Assembly (NCBI GenBank): GCA_903898725.1
Contig: CAIUGQ010000222.1
Coordinates: forward strand, 1-9,560
Source of the DNA: an uncultured Burkholderiales bacterium
GTDB taxonomy: Bacteria > Pseudomonadota > Gammaproteobacteria > Burkholderiales > Burkholderiaceae_E
Length of the DNA: 9,560 bases
Direction: 5' to 3'
This document shows, piece by piece, positions 1-7,250 of the stretch (positions within the stretch are counted from its first letter, which is position 1; each line of letters begins with the position of its first letter). Both the position numbers and the translations under genes were made by a program. The notes beneath the pieces were generated by a model. The model ran no database searches. It saw only the letters and a program-made list of their open reading frames with translations, and was not told the origin of the DNA.

Positions 1-513
1 CGCGCGGGGCTCGTCGCGCCATCGGAGACGCGCATCGAGATCGTGCGGCAGCTGCCTGGCGCACTGGCCGGCCGTGCCGTCGGCTGCTACCTGCGCGACA
101 CCCGGAACATCCTGCTGCTGGACTACGAAGCCTTCGAGGCGATCGGCGAGTGGTTCCGGACCCCCGTCGACCGGGAGCTGTACCGATCGGCCGCCGCCCA
201 CGAGATGGCGCATGCGATGGTCGGCTGCAACACCTCGTCGGACCGTCTGCCGACGGCGGCGCACGAGTACGTCGCCTACGTGGTGCTGTTCGCGACGATG
301 GACCCCGAACTGCGCGAGCGCGTGCTCGCGAAGTTCCCCGGTCGGGGCTTCACGAGCACCCTGCAGATCAGCGAGGTCGGCCACCTCGCCGATCCGAACC
401 AGTTCGGCGTCGACGCCTGGCGGCACTACCTCGGACGCCGGGACCGGGAAGCGTGGCTGCGCGCGATGATCGCCGGCGGCGTCGTCCAGGAACTGCCGGA
501 CGACGCGCCCTGA
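1..513 (+). CDS. HExxH zinc-metalloprotease-like protein, 5' end cut by window
   Basis: The reading frame is open from base 1 to a TGA at 511-513. A GTG at 43 is an internal in-frame start option, but coding-like sequence continues upstream of it, so the gene most likely begins outside the window. Numbering from that GTG, a zinc-binding HEMAH motif lies at residues 53-57, and a second motif, AHEYVAY, places a Glu (residue 75) 18 residues after the second His. HExxH followed by a downstream Glu is the gluzincin arrangement, so a zinc peptidase fold is a reasonable inference. No membrane segment is visible in this part, and the N-terminus, where a signal peptide would be, is missing. It resembles uncharacterised HEMAH-containing proteins of the DUF6639 kind, but I am unsure of that family name. 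Substrate unknown. The gene ends 25 bases before the ABC ATPase and may be unrelated to it. Confidence 0.7.
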   Translation, partial: RAGLVAPSETRIEIVRQLPGALAGRAVGCYLRDTRNILLLDYEAFEAIGEWFRTPVDRELYRSAAAHEMAHAMVGCNTSSDRLPTAAHEYVAYVVLFATMDPELRERVLAKFPGRGFTSTLQISEVGHLADPNQFGVDAWRHYLGRRDREAWLRAMIAGGVVQELPDDAP

Positions 514-526
514 GCGCACCGCGGGC

Positions 527-532
527 TATCCT
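527..532 (+). promoter_or_regulatory. -10-like hexamer placed for a leaderless yadG transcript
   Basis: TATCCT matches the sigma-70 -10 consensus at 4 of 6 positions, including T1, A2 and T6, and ends 6 bases before the ATG at 539. Initiation about 7 bases after a -10 would start the RNA at the A of the start codon. No Shine-Dalgarno sequence precedes the ATG and no clear -35 is seen. The same spacing recurs at two other genes in the window. Confidence 0.4.
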
Positions 533-538
533 CTCGTC

Positions 539-1464
<926 letters not shown>

Positions 1465-1468
<4 letters not shown>

Positions 1469-2226
1469 ACCTCGCATCGATCCGCGCGATCTACGGCTTC
1501 GAGATGGCGCGCACCCGGCGCACGCTGATGGGCAGCATCATCTCGCCCGTCATCTCCACCTCGCTCTACTTCATCGTCTTCGGGGCGGCCATCGGCTCGC
1601 GCATCCCCGAGGTGGGCGGCGTCAGCTACGGCGCCTTCATCGTGCCGGGGCTGGTCATGCTGTCGCTGCTGACGCAGAGCATCTCCAACGCGTCCTTCGG
1701 CATCTATTTCCCACGCTTCTCCGGCACGATCTACGAGCTGCTGTCGGCGCCGATCTCGAGCCTGGAGATCGTGATCGGGTACGTCGGGGCGGCGGCGACC
1801 AAGTCGATCCTGATCGGACTGATCATCCTCGGCACGGCGGCGCTCTTCGTGCCGCTGCGCATCGACCATCCGCTGTGGATGCTGCTCTACCTCGTGCTGA
1901 CCGCGGTGACCTTCAGCCTCGTGGGCTTCATCATCGGCATCTGGGCAGACGGCTTCGAGAAGCTGCAGGTGGTGCCGCTGCTGATCGTCACGCCGCTGAC
2001 CTTCCTGGGCGGCAGCTTCTACTCGATCGACATGCTGCCGCCGTTCTGGCAGACGGTGGCGCTGTTCAATCCGGTGGTCTACCTGGTGAGCGGGTTCCGG
2101 TGGAGCTTCTACGGCATGGGCGACGTGAGCCTGGGCGTCAGCCTGGGCGTGACCGCGCTCTTCCTCGTGCTCGCGCTGGGCGTGGTGACCTGGATCTTCA
2201 GGACGGGGTATCGGCTCAAGGCGTGA
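1465..2226 (+). CDS. yadH: ABC-2 type exporter, permease subunit (YadH-like)
   Basis: This 253-residue inner-membrane protein forms the channel half of the exporter with the preceding ATPase. About six hydrophobic segments are visible, near residues 22-44, 56-78, 104-130, 138-160, 168-188 and 228-247. The stretch from PLTFLGGSFYSIDMLPPFW (residues 177-195) into FNPVVYLVSGFRW is the characteristic ABC-2 membrane motif before the last helix. Length agrees with E. coli YadH (about 256). The ATG overlaps the ATPase stop by four bases (ATGA) and has a strong AGGAGG upstream, so the two subunits are made together. The short positively charged C-terminus (FRTGYRLKA) fits a cytoplasmic end. The cargo cannot be read from sequence; the ABC-2 group includes drug, polysaccharide and lipid exporters. 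Confidence 0.92.
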
Positions 2227-2245
2227 GCGCGCCCCGCGGCGGCCG

Positions 2246-3592
2246 CTAGGACGCCGGCAGCCGGAAGCGGGCGACGGTGCGCTGCAGCGCCTGGGCCTGG
2301 TCGTGCAGCGCCCCCACGGCCGACGCGGTCTGCTCCACCAGCGCGGCGTCCTGCTGGCTGCCGCGGTCGAGGTTCTCCAGCGTCAGCCGCACCTGGGCGA
2401 CCGCGGTGTCCTGGCGGACCACGTCCTCGGCGATGGCCGAGCCGCGCGCGGTCATCGCATCGGCGCGCTCGACGATCTGCTCGATCGTGCCGCGCGCATC
2501 GCCCACCGCGCTGCCCGCCTGCTCCACGCTGTCGAGGGTCGACTCGATCAGCCCGCGGATCTCGCGCGCGGCCGCGGCCGAGCGGCCGGACAGCAGCCTC
2601 ACCTCGGTGGCCACCACCGCGAAGCCGCGGCCGGCATCGCCCGCCCGGGCCGCCTCCACGGCGGCGTTCAGCGCCAGCAGGTTGGTCCGGAACGCGATGT
2701 CGTCGATCACGCCCAGGATCATGCGGATCCGGCCGGCGGCCTCCTCCACGCGGGCCATCCGGTCGCTGACCCGGCCCATCGCTTCGCCGCCGCGTCGCGC
2801 CACCATGACGTTCTCGGCGGCCATCGCGGCGCCCTCGTGCGAGCGCTCCGCGGTGGAGCGGATCATGTCGGTGATCTGGCTGATCGACGAGACCGAGGTC
2901 TCGAGCATCGACGCGGTGTTCGAAGTGCGCTGGGCCAGGTCGTCGGCGCCGCCGGCGATCTCGCGGCTCGCCAGCAGGATCTCGTCGGAGCCGTCGCGCA
3001 CCTGGCCGACCACCTCGCGCAGCGAGGCGTGCATCGCCGCCAGGCCGCGCAGCAGGTGCGCCGCCTCGTCCTTGCCCCAGGCGCGCGGCTGCCGGGTCAG
3101 GTCGCCCTGTGCGATCGCGTCCATGTGGTCGGCCACCGCCTTCATCCCGCCCTGCATCACCAGGTAGTAGCAGCGGAACAGGTAGCCGCCCAGGCCCAGG
3201 GCGATGAGCACCAGCACGCCCACCAGCCAGCGGTCGCGCTCGAGCGTGACGATCGCGGCGTCGAGTGCGGCGGTGTCCATCGTGGTGGCCGCCGCAACGC
3301 CCGTCGCGGTGCCCGTCGCCATGCCCGCCGCGTTGCCCGCCGCGCGTGCGGCGTGCGCTGCGTTCAGCCGCGCGGTCTGGTCGGCCACCGTCCAGCCCGC
3401 CAGCACGCACAGCGGCAGGCAGAACGCGATCGAGATGAGCAGCGACTTGCCGGCGAAGCTGAGCGTGCGGAACAGGCGCACCCCGGGCGCCCACGGGCCG
3501 TGCGGCGAGCGCGTCCCCGCGCGGGGCGCGGGGGCGGCCTGCGGCGGGGGGGCTGAGGGGCGCGGGGCGCGGTGGTCGGAGGCCGGCGTCAT
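2246..3592 (-). CDS. methyl-accepting chemotaxis protein with minimal periplasmic domain
   Basis: This 448-residue receptor would signal through CheW/CheA to the flagellar motor. In order: a Pro/Ala-rich cytoplasmic tail (1-45), membrane helix 1 (about 46-69), a short periplasmic segment (about 70-121), membrane helix 2 (about 122-140), a HAMP-like linker (about 141-195, with IAQGDLTR at 160-167) and the signalling coiled coil. The hairpin tip is near 297-331 with TNLLALNAAVEAARAGD. The periplasmic part is about 50 residues, against about 150 in Tar-type receptors, and contains a tandem GxAx repeat, so it is unlikely to hold a normal ligand-binding bundle. The usual AFQTN reads AFRTN, and LAQRS reads LSGRS. 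No C-terminal NWETF-type CheR tether is seen (it ends FRLPAS). The ATG at 3592 has no good ribosome site, and a GTG near residue 38 is another possible start. The stop is 19 bases from that of yadH. Confidence 0.88.
   Translation of the reverse strand: MTPASDHRAPRPSAPPPQAAPAPRAGTRSPHGPWAPGVRLFRTLSFAGKSLLISIAFCLPLCVLAGWTVADQTARLNAAHAARAAGNAAGMATGTATGVAAATTMDTAALDAAIVTLERDRWLVGVLVLIALGLGGYLFRCYYLVMQGGMKAVADHMDAIAQGDLTRQPRAWGKDEAAHLLRGLAAMHASLREVVGQVRDGSDEILLASREIAGGADDLAQRTSNTASMLETSVSSISQITDMIRSTAERSHEGAAMAAENVMVARRGGEAMGRVSDRMARVEEAAGRIRMILGVIDDIAFRTNLLALNAAVEAARAGDAGRGFAVVATEVRLLSGRSAAAAREIRGLIESTLDSVEQAGSAVGDARGTIEQIVERADAMTARGSAIAEDVVRQDTAVAQVRLTLENLDRGSQQDAALVEQTASAVGALHDQAQALQRTVARFRLPAS
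3297..3344. repeat. four 12-base tandem units inside the receptor gene
   Basis: Four imperfect 12-base units follow one another: ACGCCCGTCGCG, GTGCCCGTCGCC, ATGCCCGCCGCG and TTGCCCGCCGCG. Read on the minus strand they encode the tetrapeptide series GNAA, GMAT, GTAT, GVAA in the receptor's periplasmic segment (about residues 84-101). The 12-base period keeps frame, so copy number could change without breaking the gene. Confidence 0.75.
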
Positions 3593-3593
3593 G

Positions 3594-3638
3594 GGCTTGG
3601 CTAAGTGCCGGGCTAAGCTAAGCCCTAAGTCCAAGGCC
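3594..3638. repeat. CTAAG repeat cluster and nested inverted repeats upstream of the receptor
   Basis: CTAAG occurs four times, at 3601, 3613, 3618 and 3625, within 29 bases of an otherwise GC-rich divergent intergenic region. The cluster holds a short inverted repeat, GGGCT (3610-3614) with AGCCC (3621-3625). It is flanked by GGCTTGG (3594-3600) and CCAAGGCC (3631-3638), which pair with one bulge. On the minus strand it reads as CTTAG repeats directly before the receptor start codon, so it would lie in the leader or promoter of that gene. Role unknown. Confidence 0.45.
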
Positions 3639-3688
3639 GGGCCGATGAACAGCGGCGGGAAACCCCAGCTTTTGTCGCGATCCGAGCC

Positions 3689-3943
3689 ATGCCGTCCGTG
3701 CCGTCGACCGTCATGGCCCACGTGCTGATCCCTTCGTTCCTCGCGGTCGGACTCGTGTTCGGCCTCCTCACCTACCGGCACCGGCACCTTTTCGGCGAAG
3801 GCCCGCCGCAGCAGCACGTCGATCCGCAGGACGGCCTGGGCGGACGGCTGTTCTGGGCGGCGGTGGCGACCTTCCTGTGGCCGATCCTGATCGTCAGCGG
3901 TCTGCACGGGCTGTGGCGGGTGCGCTCGGCGCGCCGGGGCTGA
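3689..3943 (+). CDS. small membrane protein of unknown function
   Basis: This encodes 84 residues from ATG 3689, or 76 from the in-frame ATG at 3713, which would place the first helix right at the N-terminus (MAHVLIPSFLAVGLVFGLL). Neither start has a clear Shine-Dalgarno sequence. Two hydrophobic segments are visible, about residues 10-28 and 54-76 (numbered from 3689), separated by a polar linker with HRHLFGEGPPQQHVDPQDG. The C-terminus is basic (WRVRSARRG), which suggests that end is cytoplasmic. I do not recognise the family. The clean two-helix pattern and its fit between neighbouring genes support it as real. It is divergent from the chemotaxis receptor and ends 20 bases before the convergent pyroglutamyl-peptidase stop. 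Confidence 0.6.
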   Translation: MPSVPSTVMAHVLIPSFLAVGLVFGLLTYRHRHLFGEGPPQQHVDPQDGLGGRLFWAAVATFLWPILIVSGLHGLWRVRSARRG

Positions 3944-3963
3944 TCGGTCCGGGGGAGACGGAC

Positions 3964-4635
3964 TTAGTCGATCGCGCCGCCGCTCGTCCGCACATCCGCC
4001 CCCACGTGGGTCGCCGCGATCAGCAGCGCCTCGCGCACCCCGTCCACCATCGTCGCCAGCGGCAGGCTCGGTGCGCCCGGCCACGCCGCGGCCTGCTCGG
4101 GCAGGTAGGGCACGTGCACGAAGCCGCTGCGCACCCGCGTGCCGGCCAGCGCGTGCTGCAGCCCGTAGAACACATGGTTGCAGACGAAGGTGCCCGCCGT
4201 CTGCGAGACCGCCGCCGGCACGCCGCGCGCGGCGAGCCCCGCGACGATGGCCTTCACCGGCAGCGTGCTGAAGTAGGCGGCCGGGCCGCCGCGCACCACC
4301 GGCACGTCGATCGGCCGGGCGTCGGCGTTGTCGGGGATGCGGGCATCGTCGACGTTGATCGCGATGCGCTCGATCGACAGCTCGGCGCGTCCGCCGGCCT
4401 GGCCGAGCGACACCGCGAGCCGCGGCCCGTGTCGGCGCAGCGCGGCGCGCAGCACGCGCAGCGAGCGGCGGAACTCGGTCGGCAGGCGCACCGCGCGCAC
4501 GGTCGACCCGGCGACGGTCTCGCCGTCTAGCGCGCTCGCGATCAGCCAGCTCGGGTTGACCGATTCGCCGCCGAAGGGCTCGAAGCCGGTCAGCAGGATG
4601 ACGGAGGCGGCGGGGCGCGAAGCGGCTCGGGGCAT
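3964..4635 (-). CDS. pcp: pyroglutamyl-peptidase I (C15 cysteine peptidase)
   Basis: This 223-residue cytoplasmic enzyme removes an N-terminal pyroglutamyl residue from peptides, releasing 5-oxoproline. The family fingerprint is clear: LLTGFEPFGG at 14-23 near the N-terminus, SIERIAIN at 87-94 with the probable catalytic Glu89, TAGTFVCNHVFY at 146-157 with nucleophile Cys152, and FVHVPYLPEQ at 172-181 with catalytic His174. Length is close to the usual 215 residues, so the gene appears intact. ATG 4635 is chosen because the conserved core starts about ten residues later; in-frame codons run upstream to 4773 but overlap the divergent lyase gene. There is no Shine-Dalgarno sequence. Instead a -10-like TATCGT sits 6 bases before the ATG. 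It is divergent from the lyase operon across a 70-base gap holding a 16-base inverted repeat. Confidence 0.95.
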   Translation of the reverse strand: MPRAASRPAASVILLTGFEPFGGESVNPSWLIASALDGETVAGSTVRAVRLPTEFRRSLRVLRAALRRHGPRLAVSLGQAGGRAELSIERIAINVDDARIPDNADARPIDVPVVRGGPAAYFSTLPVKAIVAGLAARGVPAAVSQTAGTFVCNHVFYGLQHALAGTRVRSGFVHVPYLPEQAAAWPGAPSLPLATMVDGVREALLIAATHVGADVRTSGGAID

Positions 4636-4641
4636 GGCCGG

Positions 4642-4647
4642 ACGATA
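4642..4647 (-). promoter_or_regulatory. -10-like hexamer placed for a leaderless pcp transcript
   Basis: On the minus strand this reads TATCGT (4 of 6 matches to TATAAT, including T1, A2 and T6), ending 6 bases before the pcp ATG at 4635. No Shine-Dalgarno sequence intervenes and the -35 region is weak. The spacing equals that of the yadG and lyase genes. Confidence 0.4.
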
Positions 4648-4649
4648 AC

Positions 4650-4665
4650 CGAGCCGAACGGCTCG
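4650..4665. promoter_or_regulatory. 16-base inverted repeat, candidate operator between pcp and the lyase gene
   Basis: CGAGCCGAACGGCTCG consists of perfect 7-base arms around a central AA. It lies in the 70-base gap between two divergent genes, just upstream of the pcp -10 hexamer and about 28 bases before the lyase -10 hexamer. A two-base centre and the lack of a T-run make a terminator unlikely, so a dimeric regulator site is the better guess. Confidence 0.45.
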
Positions 4666-4693
4666 CGCGATGGCGCCGCAGGCGCGTGCCGGG

Positions 4694-4699
4694 GATAAT
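4694..4699 (+). promoter_or_regulatory. -10-like hexamer placed for a leaderless lyase transcript
   Basis: GATAAT matches TATAAT at 5 of 6 positions and ends 6 bases before ATG 4706. A GGGG at 4691-4694 could serve as a weak ribosome site, so this case is less clean than pcp or yadG. The nearest -35 candidate, TGGCGC at 4671-4676 with a 17-base spacer, is poor. Confidence 0.45.
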
Positions 4700-4705
4700 C
4701 GCCGA

Positions 4706-5644
4706 ATGAACCCGACCCGCAGACTCGACGAAACCGCCGCCGGGATGTACGTGATCTCGGCCACCCCCTTCACCGCCCAGGGCGCGCTCGACCTCGAGTC
4801 GACCCGCTCGCTGATGTCGTTCTATCTCGACTGCGGCGTCACCGGCATGACCATCCTCGGCATCATGGGCGAGGCGCCCAAGCTGTCGGGCGAGGAGAGC
4901 GCCGCCTTCGTCGACGCGTCGCTGCGCGCGGTCGGCGGACGCGTGCCGATCATCGTCGGCGCGAGCGCCGCGGGCCTGGACAACCTGGCCGCGTTCTCGC
5001 GCCGGGTGGTCGATGCGGGCGCGGCCGGCGTGATGGTCGCGCCGGTGCCGGGGCTGCGCTCCGACGAGCAGGTCTACGGCTACTTCGAGCAGGTCGCGGC
5101 GCGGCTCGGCGACATCCCGTGGGTACTGCAGGACTATCCGCAGACCACCACGGTCTTCATGTCGCCGTCCGTGATCCTGAAGATGATCGCGGACTTCCCG
5201 AACCTGGTGATGGTCAAGCACGAGGACTGGCCGGGTCTGGCCAAGATCACCAAGCTGCGCGACGCCGAGCGTGCCGGTGCGCGGCGCGTGTCGATCCTGG
5301 TGGGCAACGGCGGCATCCACTACCCGCAGGAGCTCGGACGCGGCGTGGACGGCGCGATGACCGGCTTCGCCTACCCCGAGGCGCTGGTCAAGACCTACGA
5401 CCTGTTCAAGGCCGGCCGCATCGACGACGCCGAGGATCTGTTCGACGCCTACCTGCCGATCGTGCGCCACGAGCTGCAGCCGGGCCTGGGCCTGGCGGTC
5501 CGCAAGCACCTGCTGATGAAGCGCGGCGCGATCGCGAGCGACGCGGTCCGCGCGCCCGGCCCGAAGCTGTCGGCGCGCGACGTCGAGGAGGTCGCGCACC
5601 TGGTGCGCCGCATGGAGCGGCGCGTCGCCGCGCTCGGGCTGTGA
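4706..5644 (+). CDS. DHDPS/N-acetylneuraminate-lyase family protein, substrate unknown
   Basis: This 312-residue TIM-barrel protein belongs to the Schiff-base lyase/synthase superfamily that includes DapA. The probable Schiff-base lysine is Lys171 in LVMVKHED, and the catalytic Tyr is Tyr144 in LQDYPQTT. The GEAPKLSGEE loop (55-64) matches the family GES/GET loop, but the two threonines that precede it in DapA (Thr44-Thr45, GTTGE) are Ile53-Met54 here (LGIMGE). The Arg that follows the Tyr in DapA (YNVPSRT) is also missing. A true dihydrodipicolinate synthase role is therefore unlikely, and a different oxo-acid aldolase or dehydratase is inferred. ATG 4706 is preferred to ATG 4670 because of the promoter-like GATAAT just upstream and the position of the conserved core. 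The stop overlaps the racemase GTG by four bases (GTGA), indicating one operon. Confidence 0.85.
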   Translation: MNPTRRLDETAAGMYVISATPFTAQGALDLESTRSLMSFYLDCGVTGMTILGIMGEAPKLSGEESAAFVDASLRAVGGRVPIIVGASAAGLDNLAAFSRRVVDAGAAGVMVAPVPGLRSDEQVYGYFEQVAARLGDIPWVLQDYPQTTTVFMSPSVILKMIADFPNLVMVKHEDWPGLAKITKLRDAERAGARRVSILVGNGGIHYPQELGRGVDGAMTGFAYPEALVKTYDLFKAGRIDDAEDLFDAYLPIVRHELQPGLGLAVRKHLLMKRGAIASDAVRAPGPKLSARDVEEVAHLVRRMERRVAALGL

Positions 5645-6333
5645 GCGCGGCCGCCGGCGCGGGCCGGACCGTCTTCGTCATCAACCCGAACAGCACGCAG
5701 GTCGTCACCGAGCACATCGACCGCGCGCTGCAGGGCTTCCGCCGTCCGGACGGCCCGGCGATCGTCTGCGAGACCCTGCGCACCGGCCCGCCGGGCATCG
5801 AGTCGCAGGCGCACGTGGACGGCACGACAGCCCGACTCGTCGAGTACTTCGAGACGCATCCGCAGCACCGCGCGGCCGACGCGGTGGTGCTCGCCTGCTT
5901 CTCGGACCCGGGCCTGCATGCGATGCGCGAGATGCTGCCCGGTCGCGTCTGGGGCAGCGCCGAGTGCGCGTACCTGACCGCGGCGGCGATGGGCGAGCGC
6001 TTCGGCGTGATCTCGATCCTGTCGCGCGCGATCGGCCGACACAAGCGGCAGCTGCGCACAATGGGGCTGGAGTCGCGGCTGGCCGAGGACCTGGCGATCG
6101 AGCTGGGCGTGGTCGAGCTCTCGCGCGAGGACGAGACCTTCTCGCGGATGAGCGCGGTGGGGCGCACGCTGGTGGACAAGCATGGCGCGCGGGTGATCGT
6201 GATGGGTTGCGCCGGGATGGCGCGTTACCGGGATCGGCTCGAGGACCTGCTGGACGTGCCGGTGATCGACCCGACGCAGGCGGCGGTGGCGATGGCGCTG
6301 GGGCAGATCCTGGCGCGGGCGCCTCGGGGCTGA
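5641..6333 (+). CDS. Asp/Glu/hydantoin racemase family protein
   Basis: This 230-residue cytoplasmic protein belongs to the cofactor-independent two-cysteine racemase superfamily (aspartate, glutamate, hydantoin and allantoin racemases, maleate isomerase, arylmalonate decarboxylase). The N-terminal VFVINPNST (11-19) is the hallmark of the hydantoin/Asp-Glu branch. Both catalytic cysteines are present, Cys86 in VVLACFSDPG and Cys190 in VIVMGCAGMA, so racemisation by two-base chemistry is plausible. DPTQAA near the C-terminus is also typical. The GTG start at 5641 overlaps the lyase stop (GTGA) and places the INPNST motif at the usual distance. No good ribosome site is seen, so translational coupling is likely. 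Substrate cannot be assigned; pairing with a Schiff-base lyase suggests an amino- or hydroxy-acid, or a cyclic derivative. The stop is one base from the end of the convergent LysR gene. Confidence 0.88.
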   Translation: MSAAAGAGRTVFVINPNSTQVVTEHIDRALQGFRRPDGPAIVCETLRTGPPGIESQAHVDGTTARLVEYFETHPQHRAADAVVLACFSDPGLHAMREMLPGRVWGSAECAYLTAAAMGERFGVISILSRAIGRHKRQLRTMGLESRLAEDLAIELGVVELSREDETFSRMSAVGRTLVDKHGARVIVMGCAGMARYRDRLEDLLDVPVIDPTQAAVAMALGQILARAPRG

Positions 6334-6334
6334 G

Positions 6335-7237
6335 TCAGCCCGCCAGCTCGGCCGGCAGCGCGTCGGCCAGGAAGTCGAAGACCCGCCGCACCAGTCGGTT
6401 CGAGCGGATCTCGCGGTGCACCGCGAGCCAGCACGGCAGCGGCGGGATCTCGAGTCCGGGCAGCAGCGCCACGACGCCCGGCCAGTGCCGGATGTTGTAG
6501 CGCGCCACGAATCCGATGCCGGCGCCGGCGGCGACCAGTCGGCCGTAGGCAACCTGGTCGTCGGTGCGCACGCCGAAGCGGTCGTGCGCCAGGGCCATGT
6601 TCATGCGGGCGAAGCCCCGCTCGATGGTGTCATCGCGGTCGTAGCCGATCAGCCGGTGCTGCGCGAGCTCGCGTGCGTCGCGCGGCGTGCCGGCCCGCGC
6701 CAGGTAGCTGCGGTGCGCGGCCGCGACGATCTCGACGTCCCCCAGCTTGCGGGCGATCAGCGAGGTCTGCACGGGGCGCACCATCCGCACGGCGATGTCG
6801 GCCTCGCGCCGCAGCAGGTTGGTGATCTGGTTCGTCGACACCAGCTCGATCGCGATGCCGGGCTCCGCCTCGCGCAGCGCGGCGATCACCGGCGGCAGCA
6901 GCCAGGTGGCGGCGACGGCGCTGGTGCTGATGCGCACGGTGCCGGTCTCGGCGCTGCGGGACGCGGCGAGGCCTCGAGCGAGCGCCAGCGCACCGTCCTC
7001 CATGCGGCGTGCCGCATCCGCGATCGCGAGCGCCGCGGCGGTGGGCGAGACCCCGCGGCCGGTGCGCTCGAACAGCGGGGTACCGAGCTGGGCCTCGAGT
7101 TCGGAGACGTGGCGACTTAGCGTGGGCTGGTGGGCGTTCAGCCGCCGAGCCGCGCCGGTGAGGCTGCCGGCATCGAGCACCGCGAGGAAGCTCTTGACGA
7201 GCGCCCAGTCGAAGCCATCGGTCGTGGGTTTTGACAT
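6335..7237 (-). CDS. LysR-family transcriptional regulator
   Basis: This 300-residue regulator has an N-terminal winged helix-turn-helix (about 8-67), with SFLAVLDAGSLTGAARRLN and the recognition region HQPTLSRHVSELEAQLGTPL. It is followed by a linker helix and a periplasmic-binding-protein-like effector domain (about 98-295). Length is normal for the family. ATG 7237 gives the usual few residues before the DNA-binding domain; there is no Shine-Dalgarno sequence, and a -10-like TACACT lies 5 bases upstream. It is divergent from the SDR gene across 91 bases, the classic arrangement for a LysR regulator and its target, and its start codon lies within an ATAC-N6-GTAT palindrome, suggesting autoregulation. 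It also converges on the lyase-racemase operon, which it could control too, but nothing in the sequence shows that. Confidence 0.95.
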   Translation of the reverse strand: MSKPTTDGFDWALVKSFLAVLDAGSLTGAARRLNAHQPTLSRHVSELEAQLGTPLFERTGRGVSPTAAALAIADAARRMEDGALALARGLAASRSAETGTVRISTSAVAATWLLPPVIAALREAEPGIAIELVSTNQITNLLRREADIAVRMVRPVQTSLIARKLGDVEIVAAAHRSYLARAGTPRDARELAQHRLIGYDRDDTIERGFARMNMALAHDRFGVRTDDQVAYGRLVAAGAGIGFVARYNIRHWPGVVALLPGLEIPPLPCWLAVHREIRSNRLVRRVFDFLADALPAELAG

Positions 7238-7250
7238 ACGAAAGTGTATG
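7235..7250. promoter_or_regulatory. CATAC-N6-GTATG palindrome over the LysR start
   Basis: Arms CATAC (7235-7239) and GTATG (7246-7250) flank six bases and cover both the LysR start codon and its -10-like hexamer. LysR-type sites are often short interrupted palindromes near the regulator's own promoter, so an autoregulatory site is plausible. The textbook T-N11-A spacing is not met. Confidence 0.35.

Noticed and set aside
2236..2246. GC-rich palindrome GCGGCCGC between the convergent yadH and receptor stops, considered as a terminator
   Set aside because: It is a loopless 8-base palindrome overlapping a stop codon, with no T-run.
3649..3674. Flagellar sigma-28-like promoter for the receptor on the minus strand: CAAA (plus 3671-3674), 14 bases, GCCGCTGT (plus 3649-3656)
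   Set aside because: The -10 part resembles GCCGATAA only in GCCG plus one base, and the spacer is one base short of the usual 15, so it is too weak to list as a feature.
2246..5599. A single 1117-codon minus-strand open frame running through the receptor and beyond
   Set aside because: Only its last 448 codons encode a recognisable protein. The rest runs out of frame through pcp and antisense to the lyase gene, with Arg/Ala/His-rich composition typical of stop-poor GC-rich shadow frames.
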